This document shows, in pieces, positions 1 through 7,138 of a stretch of 16,952 nt of DNA (positions within the stretch are counted from its first letter, which is position 1; each line of letters opens with the position of its first letter). Location of the stretch: contig JAEZIA010000050.1 in assembly GCA_023416315.1 (NCBI GenBank), positions 1 to 16,952 on the forward strand. Direction: 5' to 3'. Below the pieces are notes generated by a model that saw only the letters and a program-made list of their open reading frames with translations, was not told the origin of the DNA and searched no databases. The stretch comes from Actinomycetes bacterium (GTDB taxonomy: Bacteria; Actinomycetota; Actinomycetes; Mycobacteriales; Mycobacteriaceae). Made by a program: the position numbers and the translations under genes.

Positions 1-542
1 CCCAGCGGATTGCGTTTCATCTGCTGTCGGTCGAACCGCCAGACATCGACCGGCTGACCGCCGCGCTGGGCAGGGTCCGCGACGGGGTGCAGTTCTGCGA
101 GGTGTGCGGCAACGTCTCCGACGCCGACCGCTGCCGCATCTGCAGTGACGCCCGCCGCGACGGGTCGCAGGTGTGCGTGGTGGAGGAACCCAAGGATGTG
201 CAGGCCGTCGAGCGCACCCGCGAATTCCGCGGGCGCTATCACGTGCTGGGCGGCGCGCTGGATCCACTGTCCGGTATCGGACCGGATCAGTTGCGAATCC
301 GGCAGCTGCTCAACAGGATTGGCGAGCGGGTCGACGGGGTGGACATCACCGAGGTGATCATCGCGACCGACCCCAATACCGAAGGGGAGGCGACGGCCAC
401 CTACCTGGTGCGTATCCTGCGCGACATCCCCGGACTCACGGTGTCCCGGATCGCCTCAGGCCTGCCAATGGGCGGCGACCTGGAATTCGCCGACGAGCTG
501 ACGTTGGGCCGCGCGCTGTCCGGCCGACGTCAGATGGTTTAG
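1..542 (+). CDS. recR: Recombination protein RecR, 3' part (5' end outside window)
   Basis: RecR works with RecF and RecO to load RecA at single-strand gaps; it is cytoplasmic and DNA-binding. The frame is open from base 3 with no start, giving 179 residues, so about 20-25 N-terminal residues of the usual ~200 lie upstream of the window. The visible part begins at QRIAFHLL, the end of the helix-hairpin-helix region. A four-cysteine zinc finger follows (CEVC, nine residues, CRIC, about positions 111-158). The Toprim domain comes next, with VVEEPKDV, then IATDPNTEGEATATYL and the family's C-terminal IASGLPMGGDLEFADELTLGRAL segment. The in-frame ATG at 87 lies inside the gene and is not the start. 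Identification is by family motifs and is firm. Confidence 0.95.
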   Translation, partial: QRIAFHLLSVEPPDIDRLTAALGRVRDGVQFCEVCGNVSDADRCRICSDARRDGSQVCVVEEPKDVQAVERTREFRGRYHVLGGALDPLSGIGPDQLRIRQLLNRIGERVDGVDITEVIIATDPNTEGEATATYLVRILRDIPGLTVSRIASGLPMGGDLEFADELTLGRALSGRRQMV

Positions 543-621
543 GTATGGGGCGGCCGAGCGACTTCGTCCCGCTGAACTGCCGAGCCTAGGGCGACGGTGC
601 GGGCTTGGACTTCCGTCTTGG

Positions 622-682
622 CGCGAGATTGCACTCACGCAGACGTCTACTCGCACTTTGTCTGCGTGATCTCAATCTCGCG
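622..682. repeat. Imperfect palindromic element, copy 1 (upstream of the DUF559 gene)
   Basis: Two 22-bp arms, 623-644 and 660-681, are inverted copies matching at 19 of 22 positions around a 15-bp centre, and one further base pair (622/682) extends them. The arms read gcgagattgcactcacgcag and, inverted, ctgcgtgatctcaatctcgc. The element begins 79 bp after the recR stop and ends 32 bp before the start of the next gene. It aligns without gaps over 59 bp to a second copy at 1557-1615 (46 of 59 identical). As RNA it would form a long hairpin, so it could also end recR transcription. Confidence 0.85.
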
Positions 683-702
683 GTCGTGTCGGTGGCCCGG
701 CC

Positions 703-708
703 CATGCT
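703..708 (+). promoter_or_regulatory. Probable -10 box for the DUF559 gene, predicted leaderless
   Basis: CATGCT fits the mycobacterial TANNNT pattern at the key A and final T. Its last base is exactly 6 nt before the ATG at 715, so transcription would start at the ATG itself. No Shine-Dalgarno sequence precedes that ATG, which agrees with a leaderless mRNA. No clear -35 is seen. This is inference from spacing only. Confidence 0.4.
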
Positions 709-714
709 GACCAG

Positions 715-1566
715 ATGGGTGAGGTGTTCATCGGAAGCGAAGCTCTGGCCAGTGGTGCCCTTACCCGGCATCAATTGCAGCGCTTCCACGATCGCCTGCT
801 GCCGGATATCTACCACCCGCGGGGGCAACAGCTGACGTTGCGCGATCGGACAGTCGCCGCGTGGCTGTGGTCTCGCAGGCGCGGGGTCATCGCGGGCGCG
901 GCGGCGGCTGCACTGCACGGCGCGCAGTGGGTCAACGATGACGTGCCCATCGAGCTGATCGCATGCAATGGTCGACCGCCGACTGGGCTGATAGTCCGCA
1001 ACGACGCCCTCGCCGCCGACGAGATCACCCAGGTAGCCCGGCTTCCGGTCACCTCGTTGGCGCGCACAGCGTTCGACCTCGGTCGATACCTGCCGCGACA
1101 GAAAGCGATAGCGCGGCTGGACGCACTCTCGCGTGCGATCTGCTTCTCGAACGAAGACGTCTTGCTGTTCGCCAAGCGATATTCCGGGGCACGCGGTGTA
1201 CGCAGACTGCGTGACGTACTGCCTCTGGTCGACCGCGGCGCGGCCTCACCGAGGGAGACCTGGCTGCGCCTCCTTCTCATCGACGCGGGCTTGCCCGCGC
1301 CGACAACGCAGATTCCCGTCCAGACGACCTGGGGTCTCATCGCGATGCTCGACATGGGGTGGGAGGACTACCTGGTCGCGGCCGAATACGACGGCGATCT
1401 GCATCGTAGTGATCGAGGACGGTACGTCTGGGATCAGAAGCGGTCGCGTCTCGTTGCGGGCCTGGGCTGGGAGGTAGTGCGCGTCATCAATGAGGATCGA
1501 CCCGACGACGTGATCGCCCGCGCCCGTGAGGCGTTGATATCGCGAGGCTGGCGTCCGCGAGATTGA
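715..1566 (+). CDS. DUF559 protein: AbiEi-like N-terminus plus Vsr-like PD-(D/E)XK nuclease fold
   Basis: This 283-residue protein belongs to a family with many paralogues in mycobacteria. The N-terminal ~120 residues resemble the AbiEi/type IV antitoxin-like DNA-binding module (RDRTVAAWLWSRRRGVIAGA at 43-62, then LPVTSLARTAFDLGRYLP). The C-terminal DUF559 part has candidate metal-site residues of a Vsr-like PD-(D/E)XK nuclease: E181 (SPRETWLR), D213 (IAMLDMGW), and E224 and D226 in AAEYDGDLHR with H230. These are followed by YVWDQKRSRL and GWEVVRVINEDRP. The ATG is chosen because an in-frame stop lies at 667 and no other start codon intervenes. The gene sits between two palindromic elements and its stop codon lies inside the downstream one. 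Function is unknown; nuclease activity is predicted, not shown. I recall a gene at the equivalent place in M. tuberculosis (Rv3714c), unverified. Confidence 0.85.
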   Translation: MGEVFIGSEALASGALTRHQLQRFHDRLLPDIYHPRGQQLTLRDRTVAAWLWSRRRGVIAGAAAAALHGAQWVNDDVPIELIACNGRPPTGLIVRNDALAADEITQVARLPVTSLARTAFDLGRYLPRQKAIARLDALSRAICFSNEDVLLFAKRYSGARGVRRLRDVLPLVDRGAASPRETWLRLLLIDAGLPAPTTQIPVQTTWGLIAMLDMGWEDYLVAAEYDGDLHRSDRGRYVWDQKRSRLVAGLGWEVVRVINEDRPDDVIARAREALISRGWRPRD

Positions 1567-1615
1567 CGTGGCGCAGAGGCCTACTCGTACGTTGTCTGCG
1601 TGAATGCAATCTCGG
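1557..1615. repeat. Imperfect palindromic element, copy 2 (overlaps the end of the DUF559 gene)
   Basis: This is the same 59-bp element as at 623-681, in the same orientation and ungapped, with 46 of 59 bases identical. Its own arms (1557-1578 and 1594-1615) match at 15 of 22 positions, so it is less symmetric than copy 1. The right arm, gtctgcgtgaatgcaatctc, is the better conserved one. The TGA stop of the DUF559 gene (1564-1566) falls inside the left arm. The element occupies the short gap between the convergent DUF559 and gatD genes, where its hairpin could serve as a terminator. Confidence 0.8.
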
Positions 1616-1632
1616 CGAAAAAGGGGCGGGGA

Positions 1633-2343
1633 TTACACACGGCGGGGGGCGGCCAGCCGCTCGCGGCGCAGTTGCTCGACCTCGGGCAGTGGTAGCGGCT
1701 CCAGCGGGCCGACCACCCGCGACAGCAGCAGGTCCGCCAGTTCGGGATTGCGCGCCAGGCACGGTCCGTGCAGGTATGTCGCGACCACGCTGCCCTGCAC
1801 CGCGCCGTCGTAACCGTCGCCCTCGCGGTTGCCCGCGCCCTTGGCGACGGCCGCCAGCGGTCGCGCGTCCGGTCCCAACACCGTTCCGCCGCGGTGATTT
1901 TCGAACCCGGTCAGCGGGGACGTCATTCCGTCGAGCAGCGGTGTCGACACCACCTCGCCGATCGTGCGCTTCTCCTGCGGGGAGGTCGTCACGTCCAGCA
2001 GACCCACGCCCTCGACTCGCTCACCGGCCGAAGTCTCGTACCAGTGGCCGAGCACCTGGATCGCCGCGCAGATCGCCAGCACCGGCGCGCCACGGGCCGC
2101 AGCCCGCTGCAAACCCTGATGTGTCAGAAGATGTTTGGTCGCCAGCCGCTGCGCGTAGTCCTCGGCGCCACCCAGCGTGTACAGGTCCAACGAGTCCGGC
2201 ACCGGGTCGGACAATGTGATTTCGACGATCTCGGCCGCAATACCGCGCAGCTGCAACCGTTTACGCAGGACGACCGCATTGCCGCCGTCGCCGTAGGTGC
2301 CCATCACGTCGGGCAACACCAGTCCGATCTGCACCGCACTCAT
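1633..2343 (-). CDS. gatD: Lipid II isoglutaminyl synthase, glutaminase subunit GatD (CobQ-like)
   Basis: GatD releases ammonia from glutamine and passes it to MurT, which amidates the alpha-carboxyl of the D-glutamate of lipid II to give D-isoglutamine. The 236-residue protein is a class I glutamine amidotransferase of the CobB/CobQ-like type. It shows the start motif LVLPDVMGTYGDGGNA (9-24), the nucleophile Cys92 in VLAICAAIQVLGHWY, GFENHRGGT (147-154), and the catalytic His192 in ATYLHGPCLARNP. The frame stays open to 2421, but the start at 2343 begins the conserved core and overlaps the murT stop in an ATGA junction, so the upstream extension is rejected. Translational coupling with murT is expected, matching the heterodimer they form. 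Confidence 0.93.
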   Translation of the reverse strand: MSAVQIGLVLPDVMGTYGDGGNAVVLRKRLQLRGIAAEIVEITLSDPVPDSLDLYTLGGAEDYAQRLATKHLLTHQGLQRAAARGAPVLAICAAIQVLGHWYETSAGERVEGVGLLDVTTSPQEKRTIGEVVSTPLLDGMTSPLTGFENHRGGTVLGPDARPLAAVAKGAGNREGDGYDGAVQGSVVATYLHGPCLARNPELADLLLSRVVGPLEPLPLPEVEQLRRERLAAPRRV

Positions 2344-3581
2344 CGCATGCGCCCCAATGTCCGGGTGAGCGCCAGGAACGCCGTGTAGTTCGCGACCACC
2401 TCGACGTGTCCCTTCGGGCACGAGGTGATCGCGTCAATCGTGTTGTGCACCAACGTGTGATCCACGCCGGCGTACCCCAGTCGCACCGCCAGGTCGGTGC
2501 CGCGTTCACCGGCGGCGACGACGGGCACCCCCTCGAAGTGCTCGAAGTTGACGTCCCAGAGCCACGACAGGTCCTCGCCGTCCGGCACCTGACCGTTGAC
2601 CGCGATCACCACCCCGTCGGCGCTTCGATCCACCATCGAGAGCGCCTCCTGCCACCCGGCCGGGTTCTTGGCCAGCAGAATGCGCGCGGTGTGCTCGCCG
2701 ATCGGGACGGTTTGGTAGCGACCCGCGACCTCGTCCACGGCGGAAACGGCGGCCACCGCGGCAGCAGGATCGGCGCCGAGTGCGACCGCGGCCGCCACCG
2801 CCTGGGCGGCGTTGCCCCGGTTGACCGTCCCCGGCAGCGACAGCCGCATCGGTAGCTCCAGGCCGTTTGGGCCGTAAAGCTTGGTGTCGTCGTACCACCA
2901 CTGCGGAGTCGGTCGTTTGAAATCGGTGCCCGTGGAGTACCAGTCCACCCCGTCGCGCACGATCACCTCGCCGCTGCGAGGGCAGCTGACCGAGTCGTTG
3001 GCCCAGCCGCCGCCGGCCGCCACCCACACGACGCGGGGACAGTCGTAGGCCGCCGACGTCATCAGGACGTCGTCACAATTGGCGACGACGAACGCGCCGG
3101 GATGCCGCGCCAGCCCGGCGCGCAGGGTCCGCTCGATGTGGTTGATCTCACCCACCCGATCGAGCTGATCGCGGGACAGATTCAGCAGCACGATGACCGC
3201 CGGGTCCACCGCGTCAGCGACGTGCGGCACGTGCATCTCGTCTACTTCGAGAGCGGCCAGCGATGCCTCCCGAGAACCGGCCAGCGCGGCCACCAGCCCG
3301 GCGTCCATGTTGGCACCCTCGGCGTTGGTCGCCACCGGACCGACCGTGGCCAGCGCCGCCGCGGTCATCCTGGTGGTGGTCGACTTACCGTTTGTGCCGG
3401 TCACGACGACGGTGCGTCGGCCGGCACCGAGTTGACGCAGGATCGAACGGTCGAGTGTCATCGCGACGAGGCCGCCGATCATGGCGCCGGCACCGCGCCC
3501 GGTCGCCCGGGACGCCCAGCGCGCGGCGGATCCGGCGGCCAACGCGGCGCGCCCCCGCAGTGTCATCGTCGGCCTGGCCAT
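2340..3581 (-). CDS. murT: Lipid II isoglutaminyl synthase, Mur-ligase subunit MurT
   Basis: MurT uses ATP to activate the D-Glu alpha-carboxyl of lipid II and receives ammonia from GatD; it acts at the inner face of the membrane. The 413-residue protein has the Mur-ligase P-loop TGTNGKSTTT (61-70), the central-domain stretch LEVDEMHVPHV...LLNLSRDQLDRVGE (111-145) and LPGTVNRGNAAQAVAA (249-264). The C-terminal DUF1727 domain (about 297-409) contains LAKNPAGWQEAL and D343 in LSWLWDVNFE, matching the Asp needed for the GatD-MurT active site in S. aureus. The family's four-cysteine zinc ribbon in the middle domain is not intact: only C200 (SVSCPRSG) remains recognisable. The start at 3581 is supported by TAAACT 8 nt upstream. 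It is the first gene of a two-gene operon with gatD. Confidence 0.93.
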   Translation of the reverse strand: MARPTMTLRGRAALAAGSAARWASRATGRGAGAMIGGLVAMTLDRSILRQLGAGRRTVVVTGTNGKSTTTRMTAAALATVGPVATNAEGANMDAGLVAALAGSREASLAALEVDEMHVPHVADAVDPAVIVLLNLSRDQLDRVGEINHIERTLRAGLARHPGAFVVANCDDVLMTSAAYDCPRVVWVAAGGGWANDSVSCPRSGEVIVRDGVDWYSTGTDFKRPTPQWWYDDTKLYGPNGLELPMRLSLPGTVNRGNAAQAVAAAVALGADPAAAVAAVSAVDEVAGRYQTVPIGEHTARILLAKNPAGWQEALSMVDRSADGVVIAVNGQVPDGEDLSWLWDVNFEHFEGVPVVAAGERGTDLAVRLGYAGVDHTLVHNTIDAITSCPKGHVEVVANYTAFLALTRTLGRMR

Positions 3582-3589
3582 CGGAACGC

Positions 3590-3595
3590 AGTTTA
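3590..3595 (-). promoter_or_regulatory. Probable -10 box of the murT-gatD operon
   Basis: On the minus strand TAAACT matches TANNNT and ends 8 nt before the murT ATG, with no Shine-Dalgarno sequence between them. That places the transcription start within one or two bases of the start codon, the leaderless layout common in mycobacteria. No convincing -35 is visible. The 89-bp gap 3582-3670 is shared with the divergent exonuclease gene. Confidence 0.5.
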
Positions 3596-3658
3596 TGCGT
3601 CACACGACGGGCGGGCCGACACGGATTCGATGTCCCGGGCGCTGTCGGACCTGCGTGC

Positions 3659-3664
3659 CATTCT
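3659..3664 (+). promoter_or_regulatory. Probable -10 box of the dnaQ-like gene, predicted leaderless
   Basis: CATTCT has the A and final T of the TANNNT pattern and is followed by exactly 6 nt before the GTG at 3671, so the mRNA would begin at the start codon. There is no Shine-Dalgarno sequence. Spacing is identical to that seen before the gene at 715. Confidence 0.4.
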
Positions 3665-3670
3665 GACTGT

Positions 3671-4660
3671 GTGAGCCACACCTGGGGTCGACCAGCCCGC
3701 GAGCCGGGCGACGGGTGGGTGGTCGTCGACGTGGAAACCTCGGGCTTCCGACCCGGCCACGCTCGCGTCATCAGCCTGGCGGCGCTCGCGCTGGACCCCG
3801 AAGGACGGGTCGAGCACTCGGTGGTCAGCCTGCTCAACCCCGGGGTTGATCCCGGCCCCACCCACATCCACGGCCTGACCGCCGAGATGCTCGAGGACCA
3901 ACCGACCTTCGCCGATATCGCCCCCGATGTCATCGACCTGCTACACGGCCGGACCCTGGTCGCCCACAATGTGGCGTTCGACTACGCGTTCCTGGCCAGC
4001 GAAGCCGAGATCGCCGGGACCGCGCTGCCCGTCGACACCGTGATGTGCACGGTCGAGCTGGCCCGCCGCCTCGACCTCGGGCTGGAGAATCTGCGGCTGG
4101 AGACCCTGGCCCGGCACTGGGCGGTGCCGCAGACCCGCGCTCACGACGCCTTCGACGACGCGCTGGTGCTGTCCCGGGTACTCAGCCCGGCCCTGCAACG
4201 GGCCCGCGAACACGATGTCTGGCTGCCGGTCCGGCCCACGACGCGGCGACGGTGGCCCAACGGCCGGGTGACCCACGACGAACTGCGGCCGTTGAAGATG
4301 CTGGCCTCCCGGATGCCGTGCCCGTACCAGAACCCGGGCCCCTACCGGCGGGGCGGCCCGCTGGTCCAGGGCATGCGGGTCGCGCTGTCGGCCGAGGTCA
4401 ACCGCACTCATGAGGAGCTCGTCGAGCGGATCATCCACGCCGGACTGGCCTACTCCGACGCGGTCGATCCGCAAACCTCACTGGTCATCTGCAATGAGCG
4501 CGCGCCTGAACAGGGCAAGGGTTATCTGGCCCGCGAACTGGGGGTGCCGGTGGTGTCGGACCGGCAATTCATGGATTCCGTCGACTCGGTGGCCAATGGC
4601 ACCGGTATTGATGACTTCGTGCCCTCGGTGGACCAGGGCCAGCAGTTCGCGCTTTTCTGA
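3671..4660 (+). CDS. dnaQ: DnaQ-family 3'-5' exonuclease with C-terminal BRCT domain
   Basis: This 329-residue DEDDh exonuclease resembles the DNA polymerase III epsilon proofreading subunit. Exo I is VVVDVETSGF (D20, E22), Exo II is VAHNVAFDYAFL (D104) and Exo III is AHDAFDDALVL (H158, D163), so all catalytic residues are present. After a basic linker (LPVRPTTRRRWP) a BRCT domain fills about 231-310 (GMRVALSAEVN ... SLVICNE ... YLARELGVPVVSDRQFMDSV). The frame is open far upstream, but that stretch is antisense to murT, so GTG 3671 is taken as the start. Mycobacterial replicative proofreading is known to come from the PHP domain of DnaE1, so this protein more likely acts in repair or RNA/DNA trimming. 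The BRCT domain hints at a protein or nick-binding partner; its true role is unknown. Confidence 0.88.
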   Translation: MSHTWGRPAREPGDGWVVVDVETSGFRPGHARVISLAALALDPEGRVEHSVVSLLNPGVDPGPTHIHGLTAEMLEDQPTFADIAPDVIDLLHGRTLVAHNVAFDYAFLASEAEIAGTALPVDTVMCTVELARRLDLGLENLRLETLARHWAVPQTRAHDAFDDALVLSRVLSPALQRAREHDVWLPVRPTTRRRWPNGRVTHDELRPLKMLASRMPCPYQNPGPYRRGGPLVQGMRVALSAEVNRTHEELVERIIHAGLAYSDAVDPQTSLVICNERAPEQGKGYLARELGVPVVSDRQFMDSVDSVANGTGIDDFVPSVDQGQQFALF

Positions 4661-4674
4661 TTCCGGCCGCCAGC

Positions 4675-4680
4675 TAGCAT
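4675..4680 (+). promoter_or_regulatory. Possible -10 box before the GGDEF-EAL gene
   Basis: TAGCAT lies in the 39-bp gap after the exonuclease stop and 19 bp before the GTG start at 4700. The intervening sequence contains a G-rich stretch (ggcgggg) that could act as a weak ribosome binding site. The short gap means read-through from the exonuclease gene is equally possible. Confidence 0.3.
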
Positions 4681-4699
4681 CGTCCGGCGGGGTGATGTA

Positions 4700-7018
4700 G
4701 TGAACGAACCGGCGGGCGTCGAGCCGCGATCGGCACTGCCGATAGTGTGCTCGGCGGTCGGCTGCCTACTCCTGGTGTTCGTGTTCGCCTTTCGTTGGGG
4801 CGGTGACGGCGCAATCCGGGTTATCGACGCCTTGATCTTCGCCGCTTACGGGGCCTACGCGGGCGTGTGCTCGGTCGTCGCCGCTCGCGCCGCGCATGGG
4901 GCGAACCGCAAGGCTTGGGCGACAATGGCCGCCGGCCTCGCGGCGTGGACCGTCGGCGAGTTGATCAGGGGATACGACACCCTGGTGCTGCACCGCTCCA
5001 TGTTCCCGTCGCCGGCGGATTTCTTCTATTTCGCCTTCGTCGTGCTGATCTGTGTGGCCCTCATGCGGTTCCCCGCCGAACCAGCCAAGGGGATGCGCAC
5101 TCGCATCATCTGCGACGCGTTGATCATTGCGGCGTCGTTGTTCATCGTGCTGTGGGCCACCGTCCTCGGGCGCGTGTACGAGGCCACCGACGTCGACAGC
5201 GTCGTCCAGGGCCGCGCACTGTTGTATCCGCTGTTCGTCCTGGTCATGCTCGCCGCGGCGGTGGTGTTCGCGGTTCGGTCCGGCACCGGCAACGACGTGG
5301 TGATGTGGCTGTTCCTGGCCGCGGTCGCCCTGATGACATTCTCCGGCGTCACGTTCGCCTTCCTCCAAGGCGGCAACCGTTATCACGCCGGGCATCTCAC
5401 GAGTGTCGGTTGGGTGCTGGGGATGACGTGTTTCGGCGCGGCCGCGTTGCTGAGCCGTCGTCCGCGCCCGCCCGTGCCGTCGACGATCACGCCGCAACCG
5501 GCCACCGCGGTGTGGCTGCCGTACCTGCCGTTGTTGCTCGCGGGCACCGTCGCACCGTCGATTGTGATGAGCGGGATCCTGCGGATCGTGGTCCCCATCT
5601 TGATGGCGCTCATCTGCGTCAGGCAGGTGCTCTCCGGTTGGGAAAACCGCCAACTGCTCAGGGCCGCAGCGGATCAGGCGCTGCGGGATCCGCTGACCGG
5701 GCTTGCCAACCGCAGGTTGTTCCACGACCGGTTGGCGCATGCACTGGCATTGCGCCACCGCGACAGCCGATCGGTGGCGGTCGTCTCGTTGGATCTCGAC
5801 GACTTCGCCCTCATCAACGACAGCCTGGGACACCAGGTAGCCGACCGCCTTCTGGTCGACGTGGGGCAGCGCATCGCGGGCTGCGTGCGGGCCGGCGATA
5901 CCGTGGCGCGCCTTGCCGGTGACGAATTCGCCATACTGCTCGAAGGTGACGCCGACGAGGTACATCTGGTGTGCGATCGGTTGATTGCGGCATTCGAGAA
6001 CCCGTTCGTCGTCGACGGCCACGAGGTGCCGTTGCGCCCGAGTGGCGGTATGGCCATTACATCGTTGGCCGACAAGGACATTGCCGCCGAGGAATTGATG
6101 CGGCGTGCCGACACCGCGATGTATCTGGCAAAGCGCTCGCGCGATTCGATGATTCACACCTACAGCGCCGATATGACCGAGCTCGATACCGGCGCCGCAG
6201 AATGGACCACAGAAGCGGGGGACCGGTCGGCGGGCACCGGAGCCGCCCAGGTGCAACTGCTCGGCGAATTGCGTACCACCATCGATCACGGCGGCCTCGC
6301 CATGGTGTACCAGCCCAAGCTGGCGCTGGACACCGGCCGGATCGTGGGTGTGGAGGCACTTCTGCGGTGGCCCCATCCGAGCCTGAATGTGCTACGCCCG
6401 CCGGCATTTCTGCCGTTGGTACTGCGCCACGGCCTCATGCGGCCGGTCACCGATCTGGTTTTCAAGAAGGTTCTCGACGATGCCGCGCGGTGGGCGGCGA
6501 TGGGCATCGAGGTGCCGGTCGCGGTCAACCTGTTCGCGCCCCTGCTGCGGGATGTGCGGCTGCCCGAAACGGTGTATCGCATGCTGCGGGAACGCAATTT
6601 GCCGACCCGGCTGCTCACCATCGAGATCACCGAAGACCTGGTGCTCGACGAGCTCGGTAGCGTCACCACTGTTCTGCAAGACCTGCGCGACGCCGGCGTC
6701 CGGATTGCGATCGACGACTTCGGCAGTGGCTATTCAGCATTGAGCTATCTACGCGATCTGCCGATCGACGAAGTGAAACTGGATCGGCATTTCATCTCCT
6801 CGGTGGCCACCGACGCGAGGGCAGCCGCGATCGTCAGTGCGGTCATCGAGCTGAATCACAACCTGCGTATGTCAGTGGTCGCCGAGGGTGTCGAAGATGC
6901 CGAGACCGCCGCCTGGTTGCGTGATCACGGCTGCGATATCGGTCAGGGCTACTACTTCTCGATGCCGGTCTCCGCCGACGAAATCACCGCCCTGGCAGCC
7001 GCAGAAGCCAAGCGGTAG
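4700..7018 (+). CDS. Membrane-bound GGDEF-EAL protein (cyclic-di-GMP turnover)
   Basis: This 772-residue protein has an N-terminal membrane region with about nine or ten hydrophobic spans (13-31, 41-64, 73-90, 107-122, 136-157, 172-192, 200-222, 233-251 and 272-310). It is followed by GGDEF (about 328-479) and EAL (about 520-765) domains. The GGDEF signature is AGDEF (406-410), with the inhibitory I-site RAGD exactly five residues before it and the metal-site stretch LDLDDFALINDSLGH. The EAL domain keeps all catalytic positions: EALLRW (552-557), N610, E642, DDFGSG (672-677), K693, E729 and GQGYYFS. Phosphodiesterase activity is therefore well supported. Cyclase activity is possible but the first glycine of the motif is replaced. 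The GTG start is preceded by a weak ribosome binding site and lies 39 bp after the exonuclease gene. The membrane domain presumably senses an unknown signal. Confidence 0.92.
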   Translation: MNEPAGVEPRSALPIVCSAVGCLLLVFVFAFRWGGDGAIRVIDALIFAAYGAYAGVCSVVAARAAHGANRKAWATMAAGLAAWTVGELIRGYDTLVLHRSMFPSPADFFYFAFVVLICVALMRFPAEPAKGMRTRIICDALIIAASLFIVLWATVLGRVYEATDVDSVVQGRALLYPLFVLVMLAAAVVFAVRSGTGNDVVMWLFLAAVALMTFSGVTFAFLQGGNRYHAGHLTSVGWVLGMTCFGAAALLSRRPRPPVPSTITPQPATAVWLPYLPLLLAGTVAPSIVMSGILRIVVPILMALICVRQVLSGWENRQLLRAAADQALRDPLTGLANRRLFHDRLAHALALRHRDSRSVAVVSLDLDDFALINDSLGHQVADRLLVDVGQRIAGCVRAGDTVARLAGDEFAILLEGDADEVHLVCDRLIAAFENPFVVDGHEVPLRPSGGMAITSLADKDIAAEELMRRADTAMYLAKRSRDSMIHTYSADMTELDTGAAEWTTEAGDRSAGTGAAQVQLLGELRTTIDHGGLAMVYQPKLALDTGRIVGVEALLRWPHPSLNVLRPPAFLPLVLRHGLMRPVTDLVFKKVLDDAARWAAMGIEVPVAVNLFAPLLRDVRLPETVYRMLRERNLPTRLLTIEITEDLVLDELGSVTTVLQDLRDAGVRIAIDDFGSGYSALSYLRDLPIDEVKLDRHFISSVATDARAAAIVSAVIELNHNLRMSVVAEGVEDAETAAWLRDHGCDIGQGYYFSMPVSADEITALAAAEAKR

Positions 7019-7126
7019 GAACCCTCGCAGGATCCTGTGTATCTCTCCACAACCCGCTGAGGTTGGGACGAGGGCGAAATATGTTGCCGTACCGTCGAGT
7101 TGGATCCCCCGACAGAAATTGTTGGC

Positions 7127-7132
7127 AGGAGG
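7127..7132 (+). promoter_or_regulatory. Strong Shine-Dalgarno AGGAGG fixing the start at 7139
   Basis: AGGAGG is complementary to the 16S rRNA tail and sits 6 nt before ATG 7139. It decides for this start over the in-frame upstream ATG at 7100, and shows that the small gene is really translated. Confidence 0.75.
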
Positions 7133-7138
7133 CTGAAT

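Noticed and set aside
2344..2421. N-terminal extension of GatD
   Set aside because: The extension lies inside the murT 3' end. The ATGA overlap at 2340-2343 and the start of the conserved core fix ATG 2343.
3263..3670. N-terminal extension of the exonuclease frame
   Set aside because: It is antisense to murT, Arg/Pro-rich and without domain similarity. GTG 3671 has a fitting -10 box and gives the expected length.
4766..6376. 536-codon open frame on the minus strand
   Set aside because: It is antisense to the GGDEF-EAL gene, whose domains and catalytic residues are unmistakable. Long antisense frames are usual in G+C-rich DNA, and the predicted protein has no recognisable domain.
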